Shown piece by piece: positions 28,599 through 37,592 of a stretch of DNA of 57,813 nucleotides. The notes beneath the pieces are model-generated. The model made no database searches, was not told the DNA's origin, and was given only the letters and a program-made list of their open reading frames with translations. The translations under genes and the position numbers were made by a program. Every line of letters begins with the position of its first letter. Within the stretch, counting starts at the first letter, position 1. Origin of the DNA: Mycobacteroides sp. CBMA 271. GTDB taxonomy: Bacteria > Actinomycetota > Actinomycetes > Mycobacteriales > Mycobacteriaceae. The DNA lies in contig NZ_VTHB01000010.1 in assembly GCF_009729205.1 (NCBI RefSeq), forward strand, positions 1 through 57,813, read 5' to 3'.

Positions 28599-29883
28599 TT
28601 GTTTTCCTTTCGCGACGAGCAGATTCGGTACGGATCGGTCCACCGAGCACGCGGTCCGACAGCAATCCGAGGCAGCTGAGGTTGGGGAATCCCGGGCCCT
28701 GAGTCAGGCCTGAGAGCGTCGGCAGGATGAGCTTGGGCGTGAGTCCGTTAACCGATAAGTCGTGTCCGAGGGACTCCTGCAACACATTCCCGTCTACCGG
28801 GGCACCCAACGTGAGCTCCATGAGGTCGAGGGCGCTCTGGTCGAACAGCGGCAGGAACCACAGGGCGTCCGCACCCGCGCCGTCGATCACCAGATCGAAG
28901 CCGTGCACGGTTTCGGACGGTTCACCGGCGCGGTCGCTGCGCAGCGTCAGCCTGATCCGGTCATCGAGAGCGACGGCATGGGCAACCCGGCCACGCAGAT
29001 GCCGGATGCGGTCATCGGCCAGCAGCGACTCCTGCACGCGGGACGAGAACACCCCGCGGTCGGTACGGTTCAACGCGTCGCGGCGTTCCGCCATGGTGTG
29101 GTGCAGCCATCCGGTCGGATCACTGAACAGGGCGTTCTCGAAGTATCCTTCGCCGCGGGTGAACAGCGTGACCCCGGGCGAGATGACGGTAACCGTCGAA
29201 ACCCGGTGCCCGAAAAGCTCGTTGAGCACCGAGGCGGCGGTCTCTCCCCCGCCAATCACGGCGACGCGTTCGGCCGTGAGACGTGTGGGTCCGGCACACC
29301 GGCGCCAGAACTCGGCGATGGACAAGACATTCGGGTGCTCCGGCAGCACGGACCGCTCCGGCTGCCCCGGCCCGGTCACCATGACAGCGTCCGCGGCGAT
29401 GGAACATTCATTGGTTCCCACCACCCATCGGTCGTCGTCGATGGACAGCGCGGACACCTCGCCGTGGACGACCTTCATGTCGACGGTGGTGGCCACCCAG
29501 GTCAGATAGTCGGCCCAGCGCTTGTGCGTTGGCGCTGGCTTGTCGCGGTCAACCCACTCGGCGAATTGGCCGGTGGCGACGAGATAGGACTGCCAGCTCA
29601 GCCGCATCATCCGGGCGTCGATCTCGGCATTGCGTCCCGGCAGCACCGCCGACCGATATGGGAAGCCCACATCCTTTTCGGGGCTCGTACCGAGTCGGTG
29701 CTGCCCATCGGTCCAGCCGCCACATGCCTGCCAGTTCGCGCCGACCTGCTGGCGTTCGATCGCCACCACATCGGGCACATCGACACCACACTCGCGCAGC
29801 GCCGCCGCCTTCGCGGCAACGGCGACCGCTTTGGCGCCGGCGCCTATCACTGCCAATGTCCCTTGAGACCCCAAAGTCACCAT
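28579..29883 (-). CDS. mbtG: Mycobactin lysine N6-monooxygenase MbtG
   Basis: A 434-residue flavin N-hydroxylating monooxygenase very like M. tuberculosis MbtG. IGAGAKAVAVAAKA is the FAD fold, GTSPEKDVGFPY a characteristic loop, VIGGGETAAS the NADPH fold, and TLSGLTQGPGFPNLSCLG the C-terminal signature. It hydroxylates lysine side chains for the hydroxamate iron ligands of mycobactin. The ATG at 29883 has GAAGGAG upstream and overlaps the mbtF stop by 7 nt. Confidence 0.96.
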   Translation of the reverse strand: MVTLGSQGTLAVIGAGAKAVAVAAKAAALRECGVDVPDVVAIERQQVGANWQACGGWTDGQHRLGTSPEKDVGFPYRSAVLPGRNAEIDARMMRLSWQSYLVATGQFAEWVDRDKPAPTHKRWADYLTWVATTVDMKVVHGEVSALSIDDDRWVVGTNECSIAADAVMVTGPGQPERSVLPEHPNVLSIAEFWRRCAGPTRLTAERVAVIGGGETAASVLNELFGHRVSTVTVISPGVTLFTRGEGYFENALFSDPTGWLHHTMAERRDALNRTDRGVFSSRVQESLLADDRIRHLRGRVAHAVALDDRIRLTLRSDRAGEPSETVHGFDLVIDGAGADALWFLPLFDQSALDLMELTLGAPVDGNVLQESLGHDLSVNGLTPKLILPTLSGLTQGPGFPNLSCLGLLSDRVLGGPIRTESARRERKTSEYQPI

Positions 29884-32800
29884 TGCTCCTTCGCCAGAAT
29901 CCCCAGCTGTTCGTGCCATATCGATTGCAACTCGGCGACCTCCGAACGGCCGAGCACCTCCGGAATCGCGCGCCACAGGGTCGCGATAGCGGGCCCCTCG
30001 GTGGTCTCCATGATCAGTACCGCGATGGTGAGCTCGTGGAGTACCGCCGAATCCGGTTCGGGCACCGGCGAACCCGATACTGAAAGCAACCCGTCACGCC
30101 TAAGCAGGTCACCCTCAAATCCGAGATCGTGCCCGAGATAGGTCAAAAGGATCTGCGGGTCGCGGTACTTCCGCAGCGCCGCTCGGGTGTCTGCGCGCAG
30201 GTAGCGCAACAGTCCGTAATCGATGGTCCGGCCCGGCATCGCGCTGTACTGCCGGGCTACCCGCTCCACCAAACCACGCGGGCCGACACCGAGGGGGTCG
30301 GTGCCGCCGACGCGCAACGGATGCGCCGTGCTGAGCATGCCAACGGTTTCCGTGGTGGCATCAGTTCGTCCGGGAACCTGCACCGCCAGCAGCGCCTCGA
30401 CCGCAGGTTGTTCGCGCCGGCGGCGCCACTGGGCCACCATTCGAGCCGCCGCCGCAGCCAAAAGCTGATCCATCGGTATTCCGGAGTTCAGCAGTACGGC
30501 GCTCGCTTCAGCGGGCGCCGATTCCACGGTGACCGCGAGCGCGCCTTCCCGATCAGATTCGGGATCTATTCGACGCGAGCCTATTTCGGGGTCCTCACCA
30601 TCGAGCTGGGTGATCCAGAACGGCAGACTGCCCACATCCTCGGCCTCAGCCATCAACGCGGTGGCCCAGCGCCGGTAGTCGCTGCCGGTTCTGGCGAGCG
30701 CCGGCACCGATCCCGTTGTCAGGCCCGTTGCCATTGTCTGCCAACGTGATTCCAGCTCGTGCATGATGACCCGCCAGGCCATGGGATCGGCGGCGAGGTG
30801 ATGCACCGCGAGGATGAGGACTCCCGGCCCATTCTCTGGGTGAAGCCACACCGCCGCGAGCATCCAGCCCTGTTCGGGATCAAGCCGGTCCACCGCACGG
30901 GCAATCTCGGCACCGACGGCATCGGATGGGTCCGCCGAGATGATCTCAACGAATCGAAGCGCCCGCCGCGCACGCGGAATCAGCGCCATGGCGTCGCGGT
31001 CGAGCCGGCTGCGCAGCACCTCGTGCTCCCCAACGAGGGCGCCGAGAAGGTTCTCCAGCGTGGATCGGGTGATGCCGGCGGGCAGCCAGAAGACGCCGGT
31101 TTCGGCGAGCCGACGCGGGTTTCCATGTTCGTACAGGCGGTGTCCGCTCGGGAGCAGCGGGATCGGTTCCGCCTCAGCCATCCCGTCCTCGACATCCCCA
31201 GCGCCACCGGTGCGACGTTGGTCGACCAGCTGGGCAAGGCTCGCCACGGTGCCCCGCTCCAGGATCTCGCGGATATCGATCGCGACCGCACATTCGGACA
31301 GGATCGCGGCCGACAACTTGCTGGCCAGCAGCGAATGACCACCGAGGTCGGCAAATGAGTCATCGACTCCGACCGACGATGAACCGAGCAGTCGCGCGAA
31401 GAGCGCGGCCACCCACCGCTGCGTCGCGGTTTCCGGTTCCCGGTACTCGGCCCCCGACCCGAGATCGGGCGCCGGTAGCGCCTCCCTGTCAATCTTGCCG
31501 TGCGGGGTAATAGGAAGCTCGTCCAGCACGACATAGGCCGCGGGAATCATGTAGTCGGGCAAGGCCGCCGAGATTCTGGAGCGGATCCGATCGATATCGA
31601 CCACATGTCCGCCGACCGGTGTCAGGTAGGCGACGAGACGCTTGCCAAGGTGCGACAGCTCATCGACCACGATAAGCGCTTGGCTCACGCTGGGGTCCAC
31701 CTCGATGGCCGACGAGATCTCACCGAGCTCGATGCGGAACCCGCGAACCTTCACCTGGTCGTCGGCGCGGCCGATGAACTCAATATCGCCGTTGGCGTTG
31801 CGCCGCGCGAGATCCCCGGACCTATACATCCGCTGGCCCGGAACAAAGGGGTCAGCGATGAACCGCAGCGCCGTGAGACCGGCGGCCCGATGATATCCGC
31901 GCGCCACATGCGTTCCACCGATGTAGATCTCGCCGATGGCACCCACCGGCACCGGACGGAGCGCATCGTCCAGAAGGTGAATCTGCGTGTTGATCTTGGG
32001 TGTGCCGATCGGCACCATCCGCGAACCTTGGACTCCCCGAACCTTGTACCGCGATGCGTTGATGACGGTCTCGGTCGGACCGTAGAAGTTGTGCAGGGAG
32101 GCATCGAAGGTGGCATGGAACTTGTCCGCGACGGTTCCGGGTAGTGCCTCGCCGCCCACCGGCACCCGGCGCAACGACTTCCATTGCGTCACACCGGGAA
32201 GCGACAGGATCAAGCCGAGCAACGAGGGCACCATATGCATGGAGGTGACGGCCTCGGTGTTCAACAGGTCCGTCAGATACGCGACATCACCAAGCCCGCC
32301 GGGACGCGGAATCACCAGGCGGCCACCACAGCTCAGGATGCCGAAGATCTCACCCACCGACACGTCGAAACTCGGCGAGGCCACCTGCAGCACGCGATCG
32401 GATCCGCTAACCCGATACTCGGCGCGGAACCAGTCGAAGTACTCGGTGAGCGGGCGATGCGAGACCGTCACACCCTTGGGCAAGCCCGTCGAGCCCGACG
32501 TGTAGATGAGATACGCGGCATTGTCTGGAGTCAGCGGTCGCACCCGATCGGCATCGCCGGGCTCACGCGTATCAAACTCTTCGATACCGGTAACCGGCTC
32601 CCGGATAACAAGTTTCGGCTGCGCATCGGCCAGGATGTACGCAATGCGGTCGGCAGGGTATTCGGGATCGACAGGCACATACACCGCACCGGCTTTGGCG
32701 ATGGCGAGTGCGGTGATGATCAAGTCCGGCGACTTGTCCAGGAGTACGGCGACGCGATCCTCTGCGCCTATCCCCTGACGGATGATCCAGTGCGCCAGAC

Positions 32801-34271
32801 GGTTCGCCAGTTCGTTGGTTTCCCGGTACGAATAGTGGCGCCCCTCGTATACGAGTGCGGTGGCATCGGGCTGCGCGGACACACGGGCGGCCACCAGCTC
32901 GCCGAGGGTCGCCGGTACCGCCTCGAACGCTTCTCCCGAGGACACCTCCCAGAGCCACGCGGCTTCTCGGCCGTCCATGAGGTCCAGGCCCACCAACGGA
33001 GCATCCGGATCGGCGAGCGCCGAGCCGAGCAGGTTGACGAAGTGCCGGAGGATCTGCGCGGTCAACCGCTCGTCGAGCACGTCGACCACGTACTCGGCCA
33101 CGACGTCGGTACCGTCGAGAGACGTTTCGATCGTCAGCCCGAGCGGCACGGACGCCAGTTGTCCGCCCAACGACGCGCGTTCACACTGGATTCCGGGCGG
33201 GCAGAACCGAGTTGCGGAGTCTTCTCCCATCGCGAAGCTAACGCGCGGGACCACGCGGTCCAGACTCACCCGCTGATGCGCCAACCCGTCGTACGTGGTC
33301 CGTTGCGTCTGCGCCAGTAGATCACGGAAGCTCATCCGACCGTGAGGGCGCATGCGTAACGCGATGGTGTTGCCGAAGTATCCGATTGCATCCTTGGCGT
33401 CGCCGTCGCGCGTAGCGACGGGCGCGGCCACCAGGAAGTCCTCGGCATGCGTATAGCGATGCAGCAGCGCGGAATATGCGGCGAGCAGCACCACATACGG
33501 CGTAGTGGCGGCGTCCTGGGCAAGCTGTTCGACATTGCTCATCACACTCGCGGGAAGGCGGGTGCTGCATCGCTGCGCCTTCCAGCTGGACGGCACCGTC
33601 GCACCGTTAGGGCCCGGAAGCTCCAGTGGTTCAGGAGGATTCACCAGCTGACGGCGCCAGTATTCGAGGTCGGCGCCGACCGCATCCTGCTGCTGGGTCA
33701 GCAGTGGGGTAAGCCCCCTGATGGCACCCTGCGTGTAGGCGCTCGTCAGATCGTCGAGGAATATCGACCATGATGCGTCGTCCCAGGCGATGCGGTGGGC
33801 GACGACGAGCAAGAGGTACTCGGCGGCGCCGGTACGGATCAGCGTGACACGTAACGGCGATTGCGTGCCGAGATCGAAGGCGGTCCCGAATTCTCGCTGC
33901 GCCAGCACCCGGAGCCGCAATTGCCGGGCAGTGCCCGTCAGCTCGGTCACATCGTGCTCGGCCCACCGGGGAGCCAGCGCGCCGTGCAGCACCGCGACCG
34001 GGTCCCCGGCGGTGCCGATATGGAACGTCGTGCGCAACGCGCGGTGACGGGCCGCCACAGCAGTGACCGCGGCGCGCAGTGCGGCGACGTCCACCTCTCC
34101 GCTGAGCCGGTACGAGCGGCACAGGTTCATCAGCGCGGGCGTCACCGCATGGGTGAACCACGCGCGATGCTGTCCGTCCGACAGCGGCGGCGCGATATCG
34201 GGATCGAGGTCAATCGACGCCCCTCCGGTGGTGACGTCCATCTCGACGTCACCCTCGTTCACGGTGCGCAA
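29877..34271 (-). CDS. mbtF: Mycobactin non-ribosomal peptide synthetase MbtF
   Basis: A 1464-residue single-module NRPS: condensation domain (about 30-430), adenylation domain (455-935; IYTSGSTGLPKG, FYGPTETV, YRSGDLARR, GRADDQVKVRGFRIELGE, HGKIDR), carrier domain with Ser980 in DLGGHSLL, and a terminal condensation/epimerisation-like domain (1040-1460; HHLAADP, DYGLLRYL). Length and its place before mbtG-mbtH fit MbtF, which adds the terminal lysine-derived unit. The first condensation domain reads HRIAWDD where HHxxxDG is usual, so the catalytic His is Arg160. Start uncertain: TTG 34271 has AGGTGG 6 nt ahead; GTG 34262 and ATG 34241 are alternatives. Confidence 0.88.
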   Translation of the reverse strand: MRTVNEGDVEMDVTTGGASIDLDPDIAPPLSDGQHRAWFTHAVTPALMNLCRSYRLSGEVDVAALRAAVTAVAARHRALRTTFHIGTAGDPVAVLHGALAPRWAEHDVTELTGTARQLRLRVLAQREFGTAFDLGTQSPLRVTLIRTGAAEYLLLVVAHRIAWDDASWSIFLDDLTSAYTQGAIRGLTPLLTQQQDAVGADLEYWRRQLVNPPEPLELPGPNGATVPSSWKAQRCSTRLPASVMSNVEQLAQDAATTPYVVLLAAYSALLHRYTHAEDFLVAAPVATRDGDAKDAIGYFGNTIALRMRPHGRMSFRDLLAQTQRTTYDGLAHQRVSLDRVVPRVSFAMGEDSATRFCPPGIQCERASLGGQLASVPLGLTIETSLDGTDVVAEYVVDVLDERLTAQILRHFVNLLGSALADPDAPLVGLDLMDGREAAWLWEVSSGEAFEAVPATLGELVAARVSAQPDATALVYEGRHYSYRETNELANRLAHWIIRQGIGAEDRVAVLLDKSPDLIITALAIAKAGAVYVPVDPEYPADRIAYILADAQPKLVIREPVTGIEEFDTREPGDADRVRPLTPDNAAYLIYTSGSTGLPKGVTVSHRPLTEYFDWFRAEYRVSGSDRVLQVASPSFDVSVGEIFGILSCGGRLVIPRPGGLGDVAYLTDLLNTEAVTSMHMVPSLLGLILSLPGVTQWKSLRRVPVGGEALPGTVADKFHATFDASLHNFYGPTETVINASRYKVRGVQGSRMVPIGTPKINTQIHLLDDALRPVPVGAIGEIYIGGTHVARGYHRAAGLTALRFIADPFVPGQRMYRSGDLARRNANGDIEFIGRADDQVKVRGFRIELGEISSAIEVDPSVSQALIVVDELSHLGKRLVAYLTPVGGHVVDIDRIRSRISAALPDYMIPAAYVVLDELPITPHGKIDREALPAPDLGSGAEYREPETATQRWVAALFARLLGSSSVGVDDSFADLGGHSLLASKLSAAILSECAVAIDIREILERGTVASLAQLVDQRRTGGAGDVEDGMAEAEPIPLLPSGHRLYEHGNPRRLAETGVFWLPAGITRSTLENLLGALVGEHEVLRSRLDRDAMALIPRARRALRFVEIISADPSDAVGAEIARAVDRLDPEQGWMLAAVWLHPENGPGVLILAVHHLAADPMAWRVIMHELESRWQTMATGLTTGSVPALARTGSDYRRWATALMAEAEDVGSLPFWITQLDGEDPEIGSRRIDPESDREGALAVTVESAPAEASAVLLNSGIPMDQLLAAAAARMVAQWRRRREQPAVEALLAVQVPGRTDATTETVGMLSTAHPLRVGGTDPLGVGPRGLVERVARQYSAMPGRTIDYGLLRYLRADTRAALRKYRDPQILLTYLGHDLGFEGDLLRRDGLLSVSGSPVPEPDSAVLHELTIAVLIMETTEGPAIATLWRAIPEVLGRSEVAELQSIWHEQLGILAKEQW

Positions 34272-34296
34272 CTGATCCCACCTCGCGTTTTCGCTC

Positions 34297-34315
34297 TTAG
34301 TACAGGCTGCCCTAA
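34297..34315. promoter_or_regulatory. IdeR-like iron box 1 between mbtF and mbtA
   Basis: TTAGTACAGGCTGCCCTAA agrees with the iron-box consensus at 14 of 19 positions, 26 nt before the mbtF TTG and 55 nt before mbtA. It can serve both promoters. Confidence 0.75.
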
Positions 34316-34316
34316 C

Positions 34317-34335
34317 TGCGATGAGGCTACCCTAT
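34317..34335. promoter_or_regulatory. IdeR-like iron box 2 between mbtF and mbtA
   Basis: TGCGATGAGGCTACCCTAT has 13 of 19 matches, strongest in the right half, and follows box 1 with a 20-nt period. Tandem boxes are also known in the mbtA-mbtB intergenic region of M. tuberculosis. Confidence 0.6.
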
Positions 34336-34369
34336 CTAGACTGCGAGAGGTCACCCACAAGGAGCTCAG

Positions 34370-36019
34370 ATGACCCCCGCCACCCCAACCCCTGCCGCAT
34401 CGCTCGCCACGACCACGACGGCGGGATTCGTCCCGTTCGCCCCAGCACGCGCCGCCGCCTACCGGCAGGCGGGGTACTGGACCGGGACAACCGTGGAGTC
34501 ACTGCTCCGCACGAGTGCCGCCCGGCGAGCCGGCCACCCCGCTGTGGTCGACGAACACGGTGCGCTGACCTATCGGGAACTCGACGAATCCGCCGATCGC
34601 GCCGCACATGCTTTCCTGCAGCTGGGGATCGCCCCCGGCGACCGGGTGCTACTCCAGCTGCCCAACCGGACATCGTTCGCCGTGGCATTCTTCGGCCTCA
34701 TGCGTGCGGGTGCGCTACCGGTGATGTGCCTGCCCGGACACCGCGGCGCCGAGCTGTCCCACTTCATCGAGGTGGCCGACGCGGTGGCGCTGGTGACTGC
34801 CGACACCGCGGGCGGGTTCGATTACCGCGCACTGGCAACAGAGCTTGCCGAGCAGCATGCGAACCTGCGCCACATCGTGATCGATGGCGATGCCGGTTCA
34901 TTCACCGCATGGTCGGACCTGCTTGCCGACGCAGCGCAACAAGGACCGCTTCCCGAGGTGCACACGGATGCCCCCGCATTGCTGCTGGTCTCCGGCGGCA
35001 CCACGGCCGCACCCAAGCTCATCCCCCGCACCCACGAGGATTACGTCTACAACGCCACGCAGGCGGCCCGGGTCTGCGCGCTCACCGAAGACGATGCGTA
35101 CCTCGTCGCGCTGCCCGCGGGCCACAACTTTCCATTGTCTTGCCCCGGGCTCCTCGGCGCGATAAGTGTCGGTGCCACAACGGTTTTCCTGTCCGATCCG
35201 AGCCCGGAGTCGGCATTCGAGACCATCGCCCGGCATCGGGTGACCGTGACCTCGCTGGTACCGTCGCTGGCCCAGCTGTGGGCACAGGCCACGGCGTGGG
35301 AACCGGTACTGCCCGAAACACTGCGTCTCCTCCAGGTGGGCGGCGCGAAGCTCGGCGCCGAGGACGCGCGCACGGTCCGCGAGGCACTTACACCGGGACT
35401 GCAGCAGGTCTTTGGGATGGCCGAGGGTTTGTTGTGCATGACACGTCCCGGCGACTCGGCGGACATCCTCGATCACACCCAAGGAAGGCCCATCTGCGAC
35501 GCAGATGAGGTGCGCGTTGTCGGCGAAGACGGCGCCGAGGTGACGCCCGGTGACACCGGCGAGCTTTTGGTCCGCGGGCCCTACACGCTCAACGGGTACT
35601 ACCGCGCCGAGGCGGACAACGCGCGATCCTTCACCCCCGACGGCTTCTATCGCAGCGGTGACCGGGTGCGGGCGCTGCCCGACGGCTATCTGGAAGTGAC
35701 CGGCCGTATCAAGGACGTCATCCTGCGTGGCGGAGAGTCCATCGCCGCGCTCGATCTCGAATCGCATCTGCAGACACATCCGGCGGTCTACGCGGTCGCC
35801 GCGGTCGGTCTCCCCGATCAGTATCTGGGTGAGATGGTCTGTGCGGCAATTGTCTTCAGCGGCAAGCCGGCGACAATGACAGAGCTGAACCAGCATCTGC
35901 AGGAACGCGGAGCCGCCACACATTCGCGCGTCGACAAGCTGGTGACGGTACCCACGCTGCCATTGACGGCGGTCGGCAAGATCGACAAGAAGGCGCTGCT
36001 GGCGTCCCTGACGAGCTAG
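34370..36019 (+). CDS. mbtA: Salicyl-AMP ligase MbtA
   Basis: A 549-residue stand-alone aryl-acid adenylation enzyme that activates salicylate for loading on an aryl carrier domain. VSGGTTAAPKLIPRTHEDY is the aryl-AMP-ligase form of the P-loop motif, AGHNFPLSCPG is the aryl-binding stretch, FGMAEGLLCMTR replaces the usual YGxTE, and GRIKDVILRGGE and TAVGKIDKKAL close the fold. The ATG at 34370 has AAGGAG upstream. It is divergent from mbtF; in M. tuberculosis the divergent partner is mbtB. Its carrier-domain partner is not in this window. Confidence 0.95.
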   Translation: MTPATPTPAASLATTTTAGFVPFAPARAAAYRQAGYWTGTTVESLLRTSAARRAGHPAVVDEHGALTYRELDESADRAAHAFLQLGIAPGDRVLLQLPNRTSFAVAFFGLMRAGALPVMCLPGHRGAELSHFIEVADAVALVTADTAGGFDYRALATELAEQHANLRHIVIDGDAGSFTAWSDLLADAAQQGPLPEVHTDAPALLLVSGGTTAAPKLIPRTHEDYVYNATQAARVCALTEDDAYLVALPAGHNFPLSCPGLLGAISVGATTVFLSDPSPESAFETIARHRVTVTSLVPSLAQLWAQATAWEPVLPETLRLLQVGGAKLGAEDARTVREALTPGLQQVFGMAEGLLCMTRPGDSADILDHTQGRPICDADEVRVVGEDGAEVTPGDTGELLVRGPYTLNGYYRAEADNARSFTPDGFYRSGDRVRALPDGYLEVTGRIKDVILRGGESIAALDLESHLQTHPAVYAVAAVGLPDQYLGEMVCAAIVFSGKPATMTELNQHLQERGAATHSRVDKLVTVPTLPLTAVGKIDKKALLASLTS

Positions 36020-36042
36020 CCAGTCATTTTCCTTGCCGCAAC

Positions 36043-36102
36043 CGCATGCCGAACTGCTGTTTGGCGCCGAAGCTTCCTGCGCATACCGAAGTTCGGCATG
36101 CG
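36043..36102. repeat. 13-bp inverted repeat between convergent mbtA and mbtI
   Basis: CGCATGCCGAACT (36043-36055) and AGTTCGGCATGCG (36090-36102) are perfect complements separated by 34 nt, sitting between two convergent stop codons. It may act as a bidirectional terminator or mRNA 3' stem. No T-run follows. Confidence 0.75.
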
Positions 36103-36130
36103 CATCGCGGGCCGGGTCCGCGGTTGGTCG

Positions 36131-37492
36131 TTACCCCTCGCGCTTGATCACGTAGGGCGCGATGCTGCCGAGCTTCTCGCAGGTCTCCTCGAACTCCCGG
36201 TCGGGCGTCGAGGCCTCGATGATGCCGGCCCCGGCGCGCAGCCAGGTGTGCCCGTCTTGCTCATAGGCCGCACGCAGCGTCAACGCCGCGTCCAACTCGC
36301 CATCGGGTGACATCATCAGAACCGCACCCGAATACAGACCGCGCGGGTGATCGTCGAGCCGAAGAATGGCGTCGACACCCTCCGCCTTAGGGATACCCGA
36401 GGCGGTGACCGCGGGGAACAGCGCCTCCAGCGCGTCCATCCGCGACATGCCGGGACTCAGCTCGCCACTGACGGTGGATCCCAGGTGCTGCACGCTGCCG
36501 CGCTCACGCACAGTCATAAAATCGGTCACCTTGGTGCTGCCCGCCTCGGCCACTTCGGCGAGCTCGGCAAGCGAGCTGCGCACCGAAATCGCGTGCTCAA
36601 CAATCTCTTTAGCGTTCGACTCCAGATCGTCGCGCGCCACCCGGTCCTCGTCCTCGCCGCGGCCGAAGGCCCGGGTGCCGGCCAACGGCTGGGTGACGAC
36701 GGTTCCGTCGGCCTCGACAGCGGTGACGAGCTCAGGGCTGTAGCCGAGGGCGCGGATGCCCCCGAGCCGAAGTAGGAAGGAGCGCACGGGGGTGTTGCCC
36801 TGGCGGCCCAAACGGTAAGTCGACGGAAAGTCCATCGCGAACGGCACTTCCACACGCCGCGACAGGATCACCTTGTGGTACAAGCCCGATCGGATCTCGG
36901 CGGTGGCGATACCGACTCGGCCACGGTAATCGGACGGGTCCGGTTGAAGATCGATCGACGCCGGCACCGGAGCCTCCGGAGCGCCCCGCGCGATCACTCG
37001 AGCGATCTCCTCCACGTAGCTTTCATCGGAAACCGACACCCCATCGGTGTTGATCACTACTTCCGCACGCGGGGTGAAGACGCGCGCCAACGCGGTCCCG
37101 GCGGCCAACCGGTGCTGCAAGTTGAACCGATAGGTGCCGAATTCGAAGGCGACCCAACCGAAGACGCGGTGCACGCCGTCCGAGATCGCTTTCACGGCCT
37201 CTTCGAGAGCCGCACCGGGGTGACCTGACCAACTGCGCTGTTCGACGGATCCGTCGCGGCCGATCCGCAGTCCGTCGCTGTCGAGTTCGACGAAGGCGCG
37301 GGCGCCGATGGCAAGCACCCATTCGCCGTCGCGCTCGTAAATCAGGTACTCGTCGCCATCGCGCTCGGGGATCTCCTGCGCGAGCACACTCGCGAGGTCG
37401 GCCGGTGCGAAGCCTTCCGGCAGCCGCTCCTGGACAGAAACCCAGGCCTGGACGCCGGTACCGGAATCTACAACCGCACTCATCTTCGACAC
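36131..37492 (-). CDS. mbtI: Salicylate synthase MbtI
   Basis: A 453-residue chorismate-utilising enzyme that converts chorismate via isochorismate to salicylate, the first step of mycobactin. YHKVILSRRVEVPF, QPLAGTRAFGRGEDEDR, TASGIPKAEGVDAI and RAGAGIIEASTPDREFEET are the family blocks in order. Start is GTG 37492 or ATG 37483; no good ribosome site is seen and the iron box lies 6 nt before the GTG, so the mRNA may be leaderless. It is convergent with mbtA. Confidence 0.95.
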   Translation of the reverse strand: MSKMSAVVDSGTGVQAWVSVQERLPEGFAPADLASVLAQEIPERDGDEYLIYERDGEWVLAIGARAFVELDSDGLRIGRDGSVEQRSWSGHPGAALEEAVKAISDGVHRVFGWVAFEFGTYRFNLQHRLAAGTALARVFTPRAEVVINTDGVSVSDESYVEEIARVIARGAPEAPVPASIDLQPDPSDYRGRVGIATAEIRSGLYHKVILSRRVEVPFAMDFPSTYRLGRQGNTPVRSFLLRLGGIRALGYSPELVTAVEADGTVVTQPLAGTRAFGRGEDEDRVARDDLESNAKEIVEHAISVRSSLAELAEVAEAGSTKVTDFMTVRERGSVQHLGSTVSGELSPGMSRMDALEALFPAVTASGIPKAEGVDAILRLDDHPRGLYSGAVLMMSPDGELDAALTLRAAYEQDGHTWLRAGAGIIEASTPDREFEETCEKLGSIAPYVIKREG

Positions 37493-37497
37493 CCGAG

Positions 37498-37516
37498 TAA
37501 GCCTAGCCTATGCTAA
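37498..37516. promoter_or_regulatory. IdeR-like iron box upstream of mbtI
   Basis: Read on the minus strand, TTAGCATAGGCTAGGCTTA has 14 of 19 matches to the iron-box consensus. Its edge is only 6 nt from the mbtI GTG, so IdeR would cover the transcription start. Confidence 0.75.
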
Positions 37517-37592
37517 GTGGTGTAGGAACCCGCCCGTGACATGACCTCCGCCACGTTGCCAGGCGAGATCGGGTGTGCAGTGCTCACTCCCA

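Noticed and set aside
28762..30141. 459-codon plus-strand frame opposite mbtG and mbtF
   Set aside because: It is antisense to genes with strong motifs and has no recognisable domain.
32184..33320. 378-codon plus-strand frame opposite mbtF
   Set aside because: Antisense to the adenylation and condensation domains; no domain of its own.
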